Source of the DNA: Liopterus haemorrhoidalis
Taxonomy: Eukaryota; Arthropoda; Insecta; Coleoptera; Dytiscidae
Assembly (NCBI GenBank): GCA_963971575.1
Contig: OZ020616.1
Coordinates: 29,988,306 to 30,052,305 of the forward strand
Length of the DNA: 64,000 nucleotides
Reading direction: 5' to 3'
Shown here: positions 23,611-33,544 of the stretch, in pieces
Layout of the letters: each line of letters starts with the position of its first letter
Numbering within the stretch: position 1 is the stretch's first letter
Position numbers and translations under genes: made by a program
Notes under the pieces: generated by a model
Seen by the model: the letters and a program-made list of their open reading frames with translations, nothing else
The model's database searches: none
What the model was told of the DNA's origin: nothing

Positions 23611-24613
23611 TAATTCTTAATTAGAAATTGAAACAGAAAATTAACAAATTATGAAGAAAATAAAGAGTTCATTTGGTATCTTACACGTAACACATTTGTT
23701 GTTTAAGTATGTATTAAGTTTAGTTTTATTTTTGTTATGGTTTTACTGTTGAAAACCTTATTACAAACGTGCCGTTTACATGTTTTTAAATTTAGTAAAC
23801 CATGTTTAAACACGGCTATTATGGCATGTATAATAATAGTAAATGATAGGTAATGATGGAGAAAATACAAAATCACAATGAAAGACGTGACAGAAGCTAC
23901 TATGGCTTTATCACCTGACGAACGGTCGTTATTACACTACGTATATTGAGTGATCTCAAACTGGTTACGATTACATGTAATTATGTCCCAATCTGCGATA
24001 TCATTAAGAGTACTGTTTTAGTCAAGTAGAATGACTCAGAATCAAAAATAGTAGCATTTCTTCCTTTTGAGGTTATTAATGTTATGTATTTTTTTTTAAA
24101 TAATAAACAAAAAATAAAAATAAATAGCAAAATTTGTTATAAATGAGTACCTGTTCATTCAGGGATAAAAGGACCGGTCGAAACGTCACACTGACTACGT
24201 GGCTTTCATGTCTATGACCGGTGGTCTAGAAACGGAGAACGTACCTTCTCTGCCTTTTATACGCCTATTTACACCTTGGGAAAACCTATTATTATTATAG
24301 TTTTGTTCATTGTCGTCATAAGTCCCCCTTACCTCTCGGCCTTTCTTTAGTTTCCCACACAGTACTTAAAGCTTTAACAAAATCTATAATATAAGTATAA
24401 AGTTTGATTTGAATAAATATTTCTGTCAGATTAAAAGTAAGGTTAGTGCACAAATTATAAAACAAGAAAGATAGCGGACTCCCACGTTACGGCTTTGGAC
24501 AGCGATAGTTGCGACATTCGTGGTTGTAATATGAACTAGGATTAGATAGTATGCAATCCGCAGTGCACACAAATATATTTTTATATTTTAAGTTGCTATG
24601 AATCGCGCGATCA
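23611..24613. other. unrecognised AT-rich DNA
   Basis: No gene or recognised repeat. Confidence 0.4.
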
Positions 24614-24665
24614 TTAATTTTCTACCAAAATTGAAAAATAAAATGTAATTTTGGTAGAAAATTAA
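24614..24665. repeat. perfect 19-bp hairpin with 14-nt loop
   Basis: TTAATTTTCTACCAAAATT (24614-24632) and its exact complement (24647-24665) flank a 14-nt loop; imperfect pairing continues a few bases outward (GCGATCA / AGATTGC). It may be a small foldback relic or could fold as a short RNA precursor; nothing else supports an RNA gene. Confidence 0.85.
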
Positions 24666-25402
24666 AGATTGCCTTGAACCGAAAATTATGATTAATTTAT
24701 TTACAACTCTCCTAATTAATTTCCTAAAATTAAAATTAATTACAATTGTTAAAATTTAATACTTCAGTAAGCATTAAGTTTTATTATTTTATTTGCAAGC
24801 AAGCATATGAAATAAATAAACAAGTATTTATTTTTTACTTTTATATTTACTTTTATTGTACATATTAAATTTAGTCTGTGCCATTTTTTTTATTACACTA
24901 TTTATATTTCTTTTGCATTTACCATTTAAAATGTGGTGCTAATATTTAAAATTTCTTATAAAATTCATCACTGCCACAATCACAATTTACTGTCACCTAT
25001 CGTTACAACGTCAAAAACAATTGCCGCAAATTGCCGATAATGAAGTGTTCTTAAAATGTTGGTTAAAAAAAACGCTTTTAGCGCTGTCGGCGGATGGAAT
25101 ATAACTTAAAACCGTTTCAAGGCCGTGTATATGAGTTTCGTACCCCTGGGTTAGTGAACATACAATAAAATACTCGCATTCGAAAATGCATGGCTTCCCT
25201 TGATCATATGTTTGTACGGTACGAAGAGGTCCGGAGAAGCGTTAGATAGTCGAATTTTTACTTTATATTATGTTCGGGTCATTTATTTAATTTCAAAGAT
25301 TCAATAACAGTACATTCTTGTAATGTCAAGTTGTTTTGCCACCCGAAATTAGTAAAAGTACATGTGCTCTTATGGCGGCGCACAACCCTATAGTTCACAA
25401 TA
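24666..25402. other. unrecognised AT-rich DNA
   Basis: No gene or repeat recognised. Confidence 0.4.
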
Positions 25403-26120
25403 GTTTCTTATACAAAACTATCTTCTTATAAAATCATAGGAAATAAAATTAACAACAATATAAATATATCAAAATATACAGCGAATTTTTGTCTATCTAA
25501 TAGGATATTTTTAACTGTAGAAAAATGTGTCATGTAATTGTAAATAAGCAAATTGCATTATAGACCCCATCTTGTAACCCAATCGACGCCTATTTGCAAA
25601 TGATGCGGAAAATTGTAGCTAAAGCTTCATTCTACAAATATGTTTGTAGCTATTTTGCTCTATTGTGTAAACTACTAATAGTTATTGTACTTGGTAGTCT
25701 ATTTTTGCCGCCATCTTGAATCTGCCGCGGTTTTCAAAATAGGTGTTACGGGTAAAAATGATTTATTTCTCGTGAAGAATACGTGTATCAAGTGGCATTC
25801 CATTATCACCAAGTATAATGTTTTTCGACGAAGGCTCTAAACAATAAGTAATCAAGTCGAAAAAAATGTTGACATATTATTTGAACATTTCTACACAAAA
25901 CTATATAAATATAAAAGTTATTCGAAACCCAGAAATAGATTTAAAAAATGACAGAACAATATCGCTGATGTCTATTTTTAAGTTATTGAGCGATAATATT
26001 TTTACAATAAATGTTTCTACAATTAAAAATATCCGTTTAGATAGATAAAAATTCGTTGCAAAATTTGATATATAAATTGATACTTATTTTATTTCAGATT
26101 GTTAGTTTTGTATAAGAAAC
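25403..26120. mobile_element. non-autonomous TIR element C with TA flanks
   Basis: GTTTCTTATACAAAACTA (25403-) and its exact complement (to 26120) are terminal, each next to TA (25401-25402, 26121-26122), which fits Tc1/mariner-superfamily insertion. The left 260 bp is present again, inverted, at 57614-57845. A 60-codon frame inside has no known motif. Confidence 0.8.
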
Positions 26121-26122
26121 TA

Positions 26123-27392
26123 GCAACCTCTGGAAGTTATACGCAGCCTTAAAAGAGTACCAATAGTAACCCTATATTCAATGAAATGATGATTTAACTG
26201 GTTCTGGCTTGTCTGAATCCGTCCATTCTTGCTCTCTTGAAGGCCCTCGGTTCTTTAAGTACCTTTCTTTTTATGCAATGTTTCACAAAATGTTGTAGAA
26301 AATGTTAGTAGGATGTACATCGTGCATGTGAAAAGTTCATTATGTTAGTTGAATTCCCTATAAAGAGTGCAATGTGAAATTGACGTTGTCTTGGAGAACA
26401 ATGCAGTGAGAAGTACTGTAAATGTTGCTTTTGTTTGTGTTAAGTGTGACATGGACGGTCACGAGCCACGCTTTGTCGCACGCACGAGGTACATAGGACA
26501 TCGCCCGTGGCGCGTATACAACGTCTTCGCCTCGAATACCCGCGGCGCATGCAGACATGCGCCAGACACAAAGCTTTTTCTTTATATTAAGTAAATGTTA
26601 AGGTAAATGGTTTTTCTTTAATGGCAGAGTTTCTTGGGGATTTTCTTGTTTATTCTGTTAGTTATGGTTTTATTTTAAAGCGACGAAAAACTTTAACACT
26701 ATATTACAGCAGTTTTTAACACGAATTCATAAGTTGTAGCTGTTGATGTTAAATGGTAAAATAATAGGTAACTGTTTTCTTTACAGATGTGTTTAATGAT
26801 GGCAAAAACTATTTTACTTTAACAGGTCCGTTGAGCTCGTTGAAAGAGCAATTTTTTCTTGGAAAAATTAAAATATATTTATAATGCAGCTTGCTTAATA
26901 TGAAATAATAATGTTATTTTAATGAAACTAACATGAATATTTCATATTACGCGACAAATGTGTCAGATAATATTATCTCATCATTATTTAATGTAAATTT
27001 TCTTTGTTACAGGTGAGTTCACTTTTATCTACTTAAATGCGCCAGTAAGAAATACATAGGTAAGTCACATACTGCAGTAAATACATACAATGGTGTGTTC
27101 GCACCCGAGCCTGAGTCCAAAAGGGCCCTTTACAAAGTTGAGGATATTTTAATCATCTCCAGATAATCCATTAATGCCAGTCTATCAAAACTTGTCATAA
27201 AAATGATAATAATATGTTGTGTAATAATAATAACACTTTGGCTTTCGAAGCCAAGTATTTAAAACATGTTAAGTCATTTTATGTAAAGCGTGTCACTACT
27301 ATTCTGAAACGATTGTCCTCGATTTATCGACATGTTCATCGCTTGCAGCGACAACATCGCGAAATCTACTATCGTCTGTGGTATAGCGTAAT
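26123..27392. other. unrecognised; GC-rich island at 26440-26575
   Basis: Within AT-rich DNA a CG-dinucleotide-rich block (about 26440-26575) is open in frames on both strands (26367-26594 plus, 26358-26558 minus). Neither predicted product has a recognisable domain. It could be a TE relic or an exon/promoter remnant. Nothing else recognised. Confidence 0.4.
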
Positions 27393-27616
27393 CAGCGTTT
27401 CTCAACCGGGGGGCCGCGAAATTATACAAGATCGAAACATGAAAATATAATAGAAATGCACTCAATCTTACTCAAGATATAAATTTTATCCATATTTATC
27501 TTACATTTATATTCATAAAAATATACTTTTCATAACATAAATATAATAAATATTTTATTTATTATATCTAATATACTTAGTTTGACAACTAATTTAAACT
27601 ACATGCTATTCCAAAC

Positions 27617-27770
27617 GTTTAAGCGGAACTAAATGGAATTTTAATTTTCTTAAGTTGTCACTAGATAACTTTATAATGAGTAAAGTGGGTTTTTGCTAAA
27701 AAAAAAATGATCTAAAGCTTCATTCAATCAATAAAAATTACTATATTTGAAAATCTAGTTCCGCTTAAAC
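27617..27770. mobile_element. MITE with perfect 15-bp inverted ends
   Basis: GTTTAAGCGGAACTA (27617-27631) and its exact complement (27756-27770) bound a 154-bp non-coding element also present at 2512-2672. It interrupts the hAT element at 27393-29001, whose sister copy at 60587 has no such insert. Confidence 0.85.
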
Positions 27771-28049
27771 CAAAGAAATAGTCTATAAGTAAAATATATC
27801 AAAGTCAAATAAAGCGTATGTTGATGCATCCTATGACAATGGTTTGCGTTGGAGATACTTTCAAGTTGTTCTTTCAAGTAGGTAGTACGACTTGAAAGAG
27901 CAATATTTTTTATTATAGTTTTTACTTGCCCGACCTTAATATATAAGAGGCAAGTATTGTAATCGCGAAAATTTTCGATGTCGAGATTTTGACTGATGAC
28001 CACGTTTCATGGTCCAGGGAATCCAAAAAACCTATTTTCGAAGTGCCGT

Positions 28050-28104
28050 CTGTATGTGTGTGTGTGTGCCTGTGTGTGTGTCTGTGTGTGTGTCAGTGTG
28101 TATA
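28050..28104 (+). repeat. (TG)n-rich microsatellite
   Basis: Runs of TG with scattered CTG/CAG interruptions. Confidence 0.9.
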
Positions 28105-28342
28105 CACGATAACCCAAAAACGGTTTAACTTAAAGAGTTCGTTCTGATACTAAAAAATTCTCCTAATAAATGGGAAAAACCCTATTGTTTTTTATTAAAA
28201 TCTGCAACCGGAAACGGAAGTTACTAAACAATAAAATTTTAAAAAATTCGTAACTAGTAAACCAAGCCTTGGACAAAAAATTGTATACGACATAATTTGA
28301 TGTATTTTTGAAGATTTACCTAAATCTACTTTTAAATAAAAA

Positions 28343-28364
28343 AATATATATATATATATATGTA
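28343..28364 (+). repeat. (TA)n microsatellite
   Basis: Uninterrupted AT alternation next to an AAAAAAA run; ATT repeats follow at 28369-28392. Confidence 0.85.
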
Positions 28365-28953
28365 TTTTTTATTATTATTATTATTTTTATTATGGGAGGG
28401 CAAGTCTAGCGGAGGTCTCCCTTCGCCACTGGTTTTATTATGCTCCGAGCTACAGATAACTCAAGAGATGCAAAACTGTTTAAATCAAAATGGAAGGCAC
28501 TTTGAACACTTGTAAACAAAAATACTTCACTTTCAAGTCGTTGTAGGGAATATAATCGTTATATGAAAAAATCACAATTTTTGTCAACCATCAGATATCT
28601 ATTAAAAAAGTGTTAAAGTAAAAGTTGTTTCTTTTCAAAAGCTCTATCCAAAGATATCCAATATGGCATACGTTCCTAATTACAAATTCGAAACTGTTCT
28701 TGATATCCTGTACTTCTACTATATATACTATATATATATATATCTTCTGGGTCTTGGTGTTTACAAACCCATATTTGATATTTTTAAGACCATTTACATT
28801 ATATGTATTTTAGATTTAATTATTGTTCTCTAAGAACTAACTTATTATTTTTTTCCTAACCTATTTGACGATTAAAGAAGAAACACCTTTATTATATATA
28901 TATAGGGGACCGCAGATAATATTACATAATTTTGGGGCCTCCCATGCCAGAAA

Positions 28954-28972
28954 AGGTTAGGTTAGGTTAGGT
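28954..28972 (+). repeat. short interstitial TTAGG repeat
   Basis: AGGTTAGGTTAGGTTAGGT is over three units of TTAGG, the common insect telomere repeat. It lies near the right end of the hAT element at 27393-29001. Such short runs can arise by chance or from repair. Confidence 0.7.
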
Positions 28973-29201
28973 CCTAGTGCAGAAAAGGTTGAGAAACACT
29001 GATATAGATGGTATAGATAAGACACCTATCATACCATACGTCCTTTCTGACATGGAATCGGTGAAACTGTATTTTTTTTTAACTACATTTTTGCCACTAC
29101 TAGACAATTCTCTTATAATAAGTCAAACATAACCATGCTGGACCGAACTCTGTTTGTCATCGAATTATCCTCTTCGAAAAATACTTAATGACGAAAATTT
29201 C

Positions 29202-29331
29202 TGTAATGATATAGTAAGTCATGAAAACATTAGGATGACGTTGTCAGAGGTTGTCAAGAGGATAATATAAAATAGTTTTGGTTGTTAATATTGATGTAAA
29301 ATAATAATAATATATTTTAATAAACATTACA
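29202..29331 (+). repeat. 5' LTR (130 bp)
   Basis: Starts TGTAATGATA, ends AACATTACA. It carries a possible TATA-like ATATAAAA (about 29256) and an AATAAA polyadenylation signal at 29319-29324, close to the LTR end. I find no difference from the 3' LTR. Confidence 0.95.
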
Positions 29332-30407
29332 TGGTGTCAGGTGATAACACTATGAATTCAGGAGATAGTAATAGTAGTAAAAAGATTTGTGCTATCAATG
29401 GAATAGACGCACCGTCGAATTTTGGTTTCATACCAGAGGAGTGGCCAAAATGGTTCAAAAGGTGGAATCGATACAGGATCATAAGTGGTCTCGATAAAAT
29501 GGATGAAAGCTACCAAGTGGCTAGTTTTATATATTTAATGGGCGACAAAGCTGAGGATATAATGGATTCGTTCAAATTAGAAGAGGTAGATAAAAATAAT
29601 TATATCAAGGTTACACAAGCTTTTGAAAATCATTTTATTATCAAGCATAACGTAGTATATGATAGAGCTAAATTTAACACTAGGATACAACAAGACGATG
29701 AGAGTGTCGAAGAATTTGTAACAGAACTACATCGCTTGGCATCCAAATGTAATTATGGTGTTTTAGAGCCAGAGCTTATTAGAGATAGACTCATAGTAGG
29801 GTTAAAAGACATAAAAGTTGGCCAGTCATTGGAGCTCAAGTCAGATATAACATTAGAAAAAGCAATAGAGAAAGCCAGGCAGGCAGAAACAGTGAAGAAA
29901 AATGAAGGGTTACTAAGACATCGTAACAATGGAGAGGAAAAAGTAATAAATGCGGTAAAGCTAAGGAAGGATAATCAGAGGAACTATCAAAATTATCAAC
30001 GGAAAAGAAATGGCGTGCAAAATCAAGAAAATGGAAAATTTCCCTGTTATAAATGTGGTAAAATGACACATAAATTTGGACGGTGTCCTGCAAGAGAGGC
30101 TACATGTTTTATATGTAAAAAAGTTGGTCATTTTGCTCCGATGTGCAGAAGGAGAAAAGTAGAAGATATATTAGAAGAAAATTATAAAGATTCTGATTCT
30201 GATGAATCTTGTTTTGTTGATGTTGTTACTGGAGGAGACGGTACGCCATGGAGAACAAAAATTAAGTTAGATGGTACAGTAATTAACTTTAAAATTGATA
30301 CAGCAGCAGATGTAACGATAATTCCGAGAAATGTATACTTGAAAATTTTCAAGCATAAGAAATTACGAAACACAAAAAAAAAAGTTTTTTGGTGCAGGTC
30401 AAAATGA
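29331..30407 (+). CDS. gag: gag with N-terminal part of the protease
   Basis: Structural polyprotein that packages the element's RNA in cytoplasmic particles. The frame has 358 codons. The first ATG uses the last LTR base and lies in the primer site; the second Met at 29352 is a likelier start. The middle contains a retrotransposon gag (capsid-like) region (about residues 30-170). Two CX2CX4HX4C zinc knuckles begin near residues 239 (CYKCGKMTHKFGRC) and 259 (CFICKKVGHFAPMC) and bind nucleic acid. After these comes the aspartic protease active site DTA (Asp about residue 323, in FKIDTAADVTIIP). The frame ends 24 bases after a run of ten A, before the rest of the protease, which lies in the next frame. 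Confidence 0.93.
   Translation: MVSGDNTMNSGDSNSSKKICAINGIDAPSNFGFIPEEWPKWFKRWNRYRIISGLDKMDESYQVASFIYLMGDKAEDIMDSFKLEEVDKNNYIKVTQAFENHFIIKHNVVYDRAKFNTRIQQDDESVEEFVTELHRLASKCNYGVLEPELIRDRLIVGLKDIKVGQSLELKSDITLEKAIEKARQAETVKKNEGLLRHRNNGEEKVINAVKLRKDNQRNYQNYQRKRNGVQNQENGKFPCYKCGKMTHKFGRCPAREATCFICKKVGHFAPMCRRRKVEDILEENYKDSDSDESCFVDVVTGGDGTPWRTKIKLDGTVINFKIDTAADVTIIPRNVYLKIFKHKKLRNTKKKVFWCRSK
29332..29344 (+). other. primer binding site, tRNA-Leu type
   Basis: TGGTGTCAGG directly follows the LTR. Its complement ends CCTGACACCA, which fits the 3' acceptor arm of tRNA-Leu (5' GTCAGG...). The tRNA assignment is from general knowledge of tRNA-Leu. Confidence 0.7.
30374..30390 (+). other. gag/pol frame junction at a homopolymer
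   Basis: Ten A (30374-30383), one G and six T (30385-30390) lie inside the protease. Upstream coding is in the gag frame, downstream coding in the +1 frame. Either ribosomes shift here or one base has been gained in the A run; the sequence alone cannot tell which. Confidence 0.8.
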
Positions 30408-30426
30408 AATTTTTACCGATGGGAGC

Positions 30427-33354
30427 ATGATTTGTGAACTGCGGTATGGAAAAAAGATGATTCAAGAAAAAGTATATGTAGTCAACATGTTGAATGAGCC
30501 ATTATTAGGTAGGCCTGCTTTAAAGAAATTGGAAATGATTGCATTTCTTGAGAATTTAGAAACAACGAAAGAGATTACGAATATATTACCCAGTTTGTTC
30601 AAAAACAAATTAGGAAAACTAAAGGGAGAATATGACGTTAAATTGAAAGAAAATGCTGAGCCTTTTGCTGTAAGTTCAAGTAGGCGCGTTCCTATTCCCC
30701 TGCGTGAGAAACTAAGAAATGAAATTGACAGGATGCTGCAAGATGATATTATAGCACCAGTCACAGAGGCAACAGAATGGTGTGCTCCGATTGTTTTGGT
30801 GGCTAAAAAAGAAGCAGGTGAGATTAGATTATGTACAGATTTTACTCAACTAAACAAATTTTTAATTAGAGAAAGATTAATTCTACCATCTGTTGATGAG
30901 ACTTTAGCAAAAATAGGTAATGCTAAAGTTTTTTCAAAATTAGATGCAAAATGTGGGTTTTGGCATATTCCCTTATCAAAAAAATCTTGCAAATTAACGA
31001 CATTTATAACTCCTTTTGGGAGATATTATTATAAACGTTTACCCTTTGGAGTGTCTTCAGGACCGGAACATTTTCATAAGCGAGTAGGCCAAATAATTGA
31101 TCGTCTTGATGGAGTAGTACATCATATAGATGATATTTTGATATTTGGAAAAAATCAAGAGGAGCACAATAAAAATTTATTCAAAGTTTGTAGGAAACTA
31201 GAAGAAGCTGGTATTGTACTGAATAAAAAAAAATGTGAGTTTAATGTTTGCAAAGTAAAGTTTCTAGGCTACGTGATAAGTGGTAATGGATTGGAGATAG
31301 ATGAAGCTAAATTTAAAGCCATACGTGATTTACCAGCTCCTACAAATTTAAAAGAATTAAGAAGATTTTTGGGTATGTATAATTATTTAATAAAATTTGT
31401 ACCTAAATTAGCTGATGTAAATAAGCCGATAAGAGAATTGCTAAGGAAAAATACTGAATTTATTTGGAATGATATGCACAATAAAACATTTGAACGTTTA
31501 AAACAGCTCTTGATGCAGGCGCCAGTACTCGCAAATTATGATGTGAATAAAGATACACGGTTATCAGCTGATGCCTCAAGTTATGGTATTGGGGCTACTT
31601 TAGAGCAAAAACAGAATAATGGAATTTGGCGACCTACTATGTATATCTCGAGAGCCCTAACTGACACAGAAATGTTTTATGCACAAATAGAAAAAGAGGC
31701 GTTGGCAATAACATGGGCTTGTGAACGATTGTACTGTTTTTTAATTGGTAAGAAGTTTGCCATTAACACTGATCATCTGCCATTAATTAGAATATTCACA
31801 GATAAACCAATAAATGAGTTAACAGCTCGATTGCAGAGATTCAGAATGCGAATGATGCAATTCACCTATGACATTAAACATGTTCCAGGGAAAAGTTTTT
31901 ATGTAGCAGACGCTTTATCCCGTGCACCAGTAAAATCTGTTGAAACTAGCAAAGAAAAACTGAAAAGAAATCTAGTTGAAAATCAGATAAATTGTGTTGT
32001 ACAAAATTTACCAATTTCAGATTTAAGAGTTAGAAGAATAAAGGAAACACAAGATTTGGATGAAACTTGTGGTAATATTAGACAATGTATTACAGCTGGT
32101 TGGGAAAACAGTCCTGACAAACTGCAAGGGTTTAAAATTTATAAAGATGAATTATATTATTCAAAAGAAGGCATAATTTTAAAGGGGAATAGGTTATTCA
32201 TTCCTAAAACGATGAGGAAAGAAGTTTTAAGCAAATTACATGATGGACACAATGGAATTGCGAAGTCGAGGCGTTTGGCTAAAATGACTGTTTGGTGGCC
32301 AAATATTAATACTGACATTGAAAATATGATCAAGGATTGTAAAATATGTTTAAAATTACGAAAAAATTCAACTGAGCCTTTAATGTCAACTAAATTGCCC
32401 TCTTTACCATGGCAAGAATTAGCAACTGATATTTTTACTTACAATGGAAGTAATTACATTGTTGTTCAAGATTATTTTTCAAAATTTATTGAATGCAAGA
32501 AATTAAGAAATTTAATGAGTGAAGAAATTATTAGAATATTCAAAGAAATATTTTCACGGCATGGAATTCCAGAACTGTTGAGATGTGATAATGGAACACA
32601 ACTAGTATCAGAAAAAGTAAAAAGATTTGCAGAGAAAAATGCTTTCAAAATTATAACTAGCAGCCCACATTTTCCTAGATCTAATGGTCAAGCTGAAAAG
32701 GCAGTACAGATTTCTAAGAATATAATTAAGAGTGGGGAAGGTAATTTAGGATTTCTGTTCTATAATGCAGCACCTTTAGAGTCAGGTTACTCTCCAGCTG
32801 AATTGCTTATGGGGCGAAAACTTCGAACGACGATTCCAATTTTACGAAAAAATCTTGTACCCAAACTTCCAAATTATAAAAAATTCAAGGAAAATGAAGA
32901 AAAATTAAAATTAAGACAAGCTAAAAATTTCAATAATAGACACAGAATTCAAGAAAGACAAGAATTGGAACCAGGTAGAATAGTATGGGTCGAAGATAGA
33001 GATTCAGAATACAAAATAACAGAAAAAGCAGGAACACCCCGTTCTTATTGGTTAGAAAATGAATCTGGTAGTAAAATTAGAAGAAACAAAAGTGTTCTTA
33101 AACCTTTACCAGAAACTGGCGAAAAGCAAAAAATTGAAGACAACACCGGAGATAATAATGATGATAAACAAGTAAAGCCAGTAAATAACGAGGAAAATAA
33201 TGAGAAAAATGAAGTTGAGAAAACAGAAGAAGAAGCTAAGCAGCCTGTAAGAAGAAGCGAACGAATTGATGAGAAAACAAAAGAAGCTAAGCAGCCTTTA
33301 AGAAGAAGCGAACGAATTAAGAAGAAAGAAAATCATCATTGCACAAAGAGCTAG
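30427..33354 (+). CDS. pol: pol: protease end, reverse transcriptase, RNase H, integrase
   Basis: Makes the element's DNA copy and inserts it. The given start is the first ATG in frame, but open sequence and protease similarity reach back to the homopolymer, so the true protein probably enters from gag. Order: protease C-terminus (LLGRPAL near residue 26), reverse transcriptase (catalytic Asp pair 235-236 in HHIDDILIFG, with His in place of the usual Tyr), RNase H (Asp 382 in SADASSYGIG; TDHLPL later), integrase zinc-binding region (HDGH near 605-608, CKIC 638-641) and the D,D(35)E core at Asp 668, Asp 721, Glu 757. The C-terminus is lysine/glutamate-rich and has a 17-residue motif (AKQPVRRSERI type) in two copies, period 51 bp. 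No in-frame stop. Confidence 0.95.
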   Translation: MICELRYGKKMIQEKVYVVNMLNEPLLGRPALKKLEMIAFLENLETTKEITNILPSLFKNKLGKLKGEYDVKLKENAEPFAVSSSRRVPIPLREKLRNEIDRMLQDDIIAPVTEATEWCAPIVLVAKKEAGEIRLCTDFTQLNKFLIRERLILPSVDETLAKIGNAKVFSKLDAKCGFWHIPLSKKSCKLTTFITPFGRYYYKRLPFGVSSGPEHFHKRVGQIIDRLDGVVHHIDDILIFGKNQEEHNKNLFKVCRKLEEAGIVLNKKKCEFNVCKVKFLGYVISGNGLEIDEAKFKAIRDLPAPTNLKELRRFLGMYNYLIKFVPKLADVNKPIRELLRKNTEFIWNDMHNKTFERLKQLLMQAPVLANYDVNKDTRLSADASSYGIGATLEQKQNNGIWRPTMYISRALTDTEMFYAQIEKEALAITWACERLYCFLIGKKFAINTDHLPLIRIFTDKPINELTARLQRFRMRMMQFTYDIKHVPGKSFYVADALSRAPVKSVETSKEKLKRNLVENQINCVVQNLPISDLRVRRIKETQDLDETCGNIRQCITAGWENSPDKLQGFKIYKDELYYSKEGIILKGNRLFIPKTMRKEVLSKLHDGHNGIAKSRRLAKMTVWWPNINTDIENMIKDCKICLKLRKNSTEPLMSTKLPSLPWQELATDIFTYNGSNYIVVQDYFSKFIECKKLRNLMSEEIIRIFKEIFSRHGIPELLRCDNGTQLVSEKVKRFAEKNAFKIITSSPHFPRSNGQAEKAVQISKNIIKSGEGNLGFLFYNAAPLESGYSPAELLMGRKLRTTIPILRKNLVPKLPNYKKFKENEEKLKLRQAKNFNNRHRIQERQELEPGRIVWVEDRDSEYKITEKAGTPRSYWLENESGSKIRRNKSVLKPLPETGEKQKIEDNTGDNNDDKQVKPVNNEENNEKNEVEKTEEEAKQPVRRSERIDEKTKEAKQPLRRSERIKKKENHHCTKS
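33231..33332 (+). repeat. 51-bp direct duplication in the pol C-terminus
   Basis: AGAAGCTAAGCAGCCT starts at 33231 and again at 33282, in frame. It doubles a basic RRSERI motif at the protein end. Confidence 0.85.
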
Positions 33355-33399
33355 ATTTTAGCAAAATATTTTATTTAAATTGTTTTTTATTTTGTTACA

Positions 33400-33409
33400 G
33401 AAGGGGAGA
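33400..33409 (+). other. polypurine tract
   Basis: GAAGGGGAGA lies directly before the TG of the 3' LTR and would prime plus-strand DNA. Confidence 0.9.
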
Positions 33410-33539
33410 TGTAATGATATAGTAAGTCATGAAAACATTAGGATGACGTTGTCAGAGGTTGTCAAGAGGATAATATAAAATAGTTTTGGTTGTTAATATT
33501 GATGTAAAATAATAATAATATATTTTAATAAACATTACA
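33410..33539 (+). repeat. 3' LTR (130 bp)
   Basis: Reads as identical to the 5' LTR; AATAAA at 33527-33532. Followed by ATTTC, the target duplication. Confidence 0.95.
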
Positions 33540-33544
33540 ATTTC

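Larger units (their letters stand above)
27917..28432. mobile_element. insertion with 9-bp direct repeats and simple-sequence core
   Basis: TTTTATTAT occurs on both sides (27908-27916 and 28433-28441), and the sister hAT copy (about 60850) lacks the intervening DNA. The left part (AAGTATTGTAATCGCG and so on) resembles the head of repeat family A (37921, 47575). Inside are a TG-rich microsatellite (about 28050-28104), a TA run (about 28343-28364) and an ATT run. The class is unknown. Confidence 0.6.
27393..29001. mobile_element. hAT element interrupted by nested insertions
   Basis: The left end CAGCGTTTCTCAACCGG and the right end (minus strand CAGTGTTTCTCAACC) are hAT termini. The left 200 bp and an inner part (TATGCTCCGAGCTAC... 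and GCACTTTGAACACTTGTAAA) are shared in order with the copy at 60587-60950, which lacks the insertions at 27617-27770 and 27917-28432. The flanking 8-mers do not match, so either the duplication has decayed or the two ends came from different copies. Confidence 0.65.
29202..33539 (+). mobile_element. Ty3/gypsy (Mag-type) LTR retrotransposon, apparently recent
   Basis: Two 130-bp LTRs (29202-29331, 33410-33539) read as identical and start TG, end CA. The 5-bp target duplication ATTTC is seen at 29197-29201 and 33540-33544. Internally there is a tRNA-Leu-type primer site, a gag-protease frame, a pol frame in the order RT, RNase H, integrase, and a purine tract. Very short LTRs, two CCHC knuckles and the RT motif HHIDD point to the Mag lineage of Ty3/gypsy elements (inference; Mag of silkworm also has very short LTRs). 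There is no env-like frame. The only visible lesion is the frame change in the protease. Confidence 0.95.

Noticed and set aside
29836..30373. Minus-strand frames inside gag
   Set aside because: Antisense shadows of the gag coding sequence.
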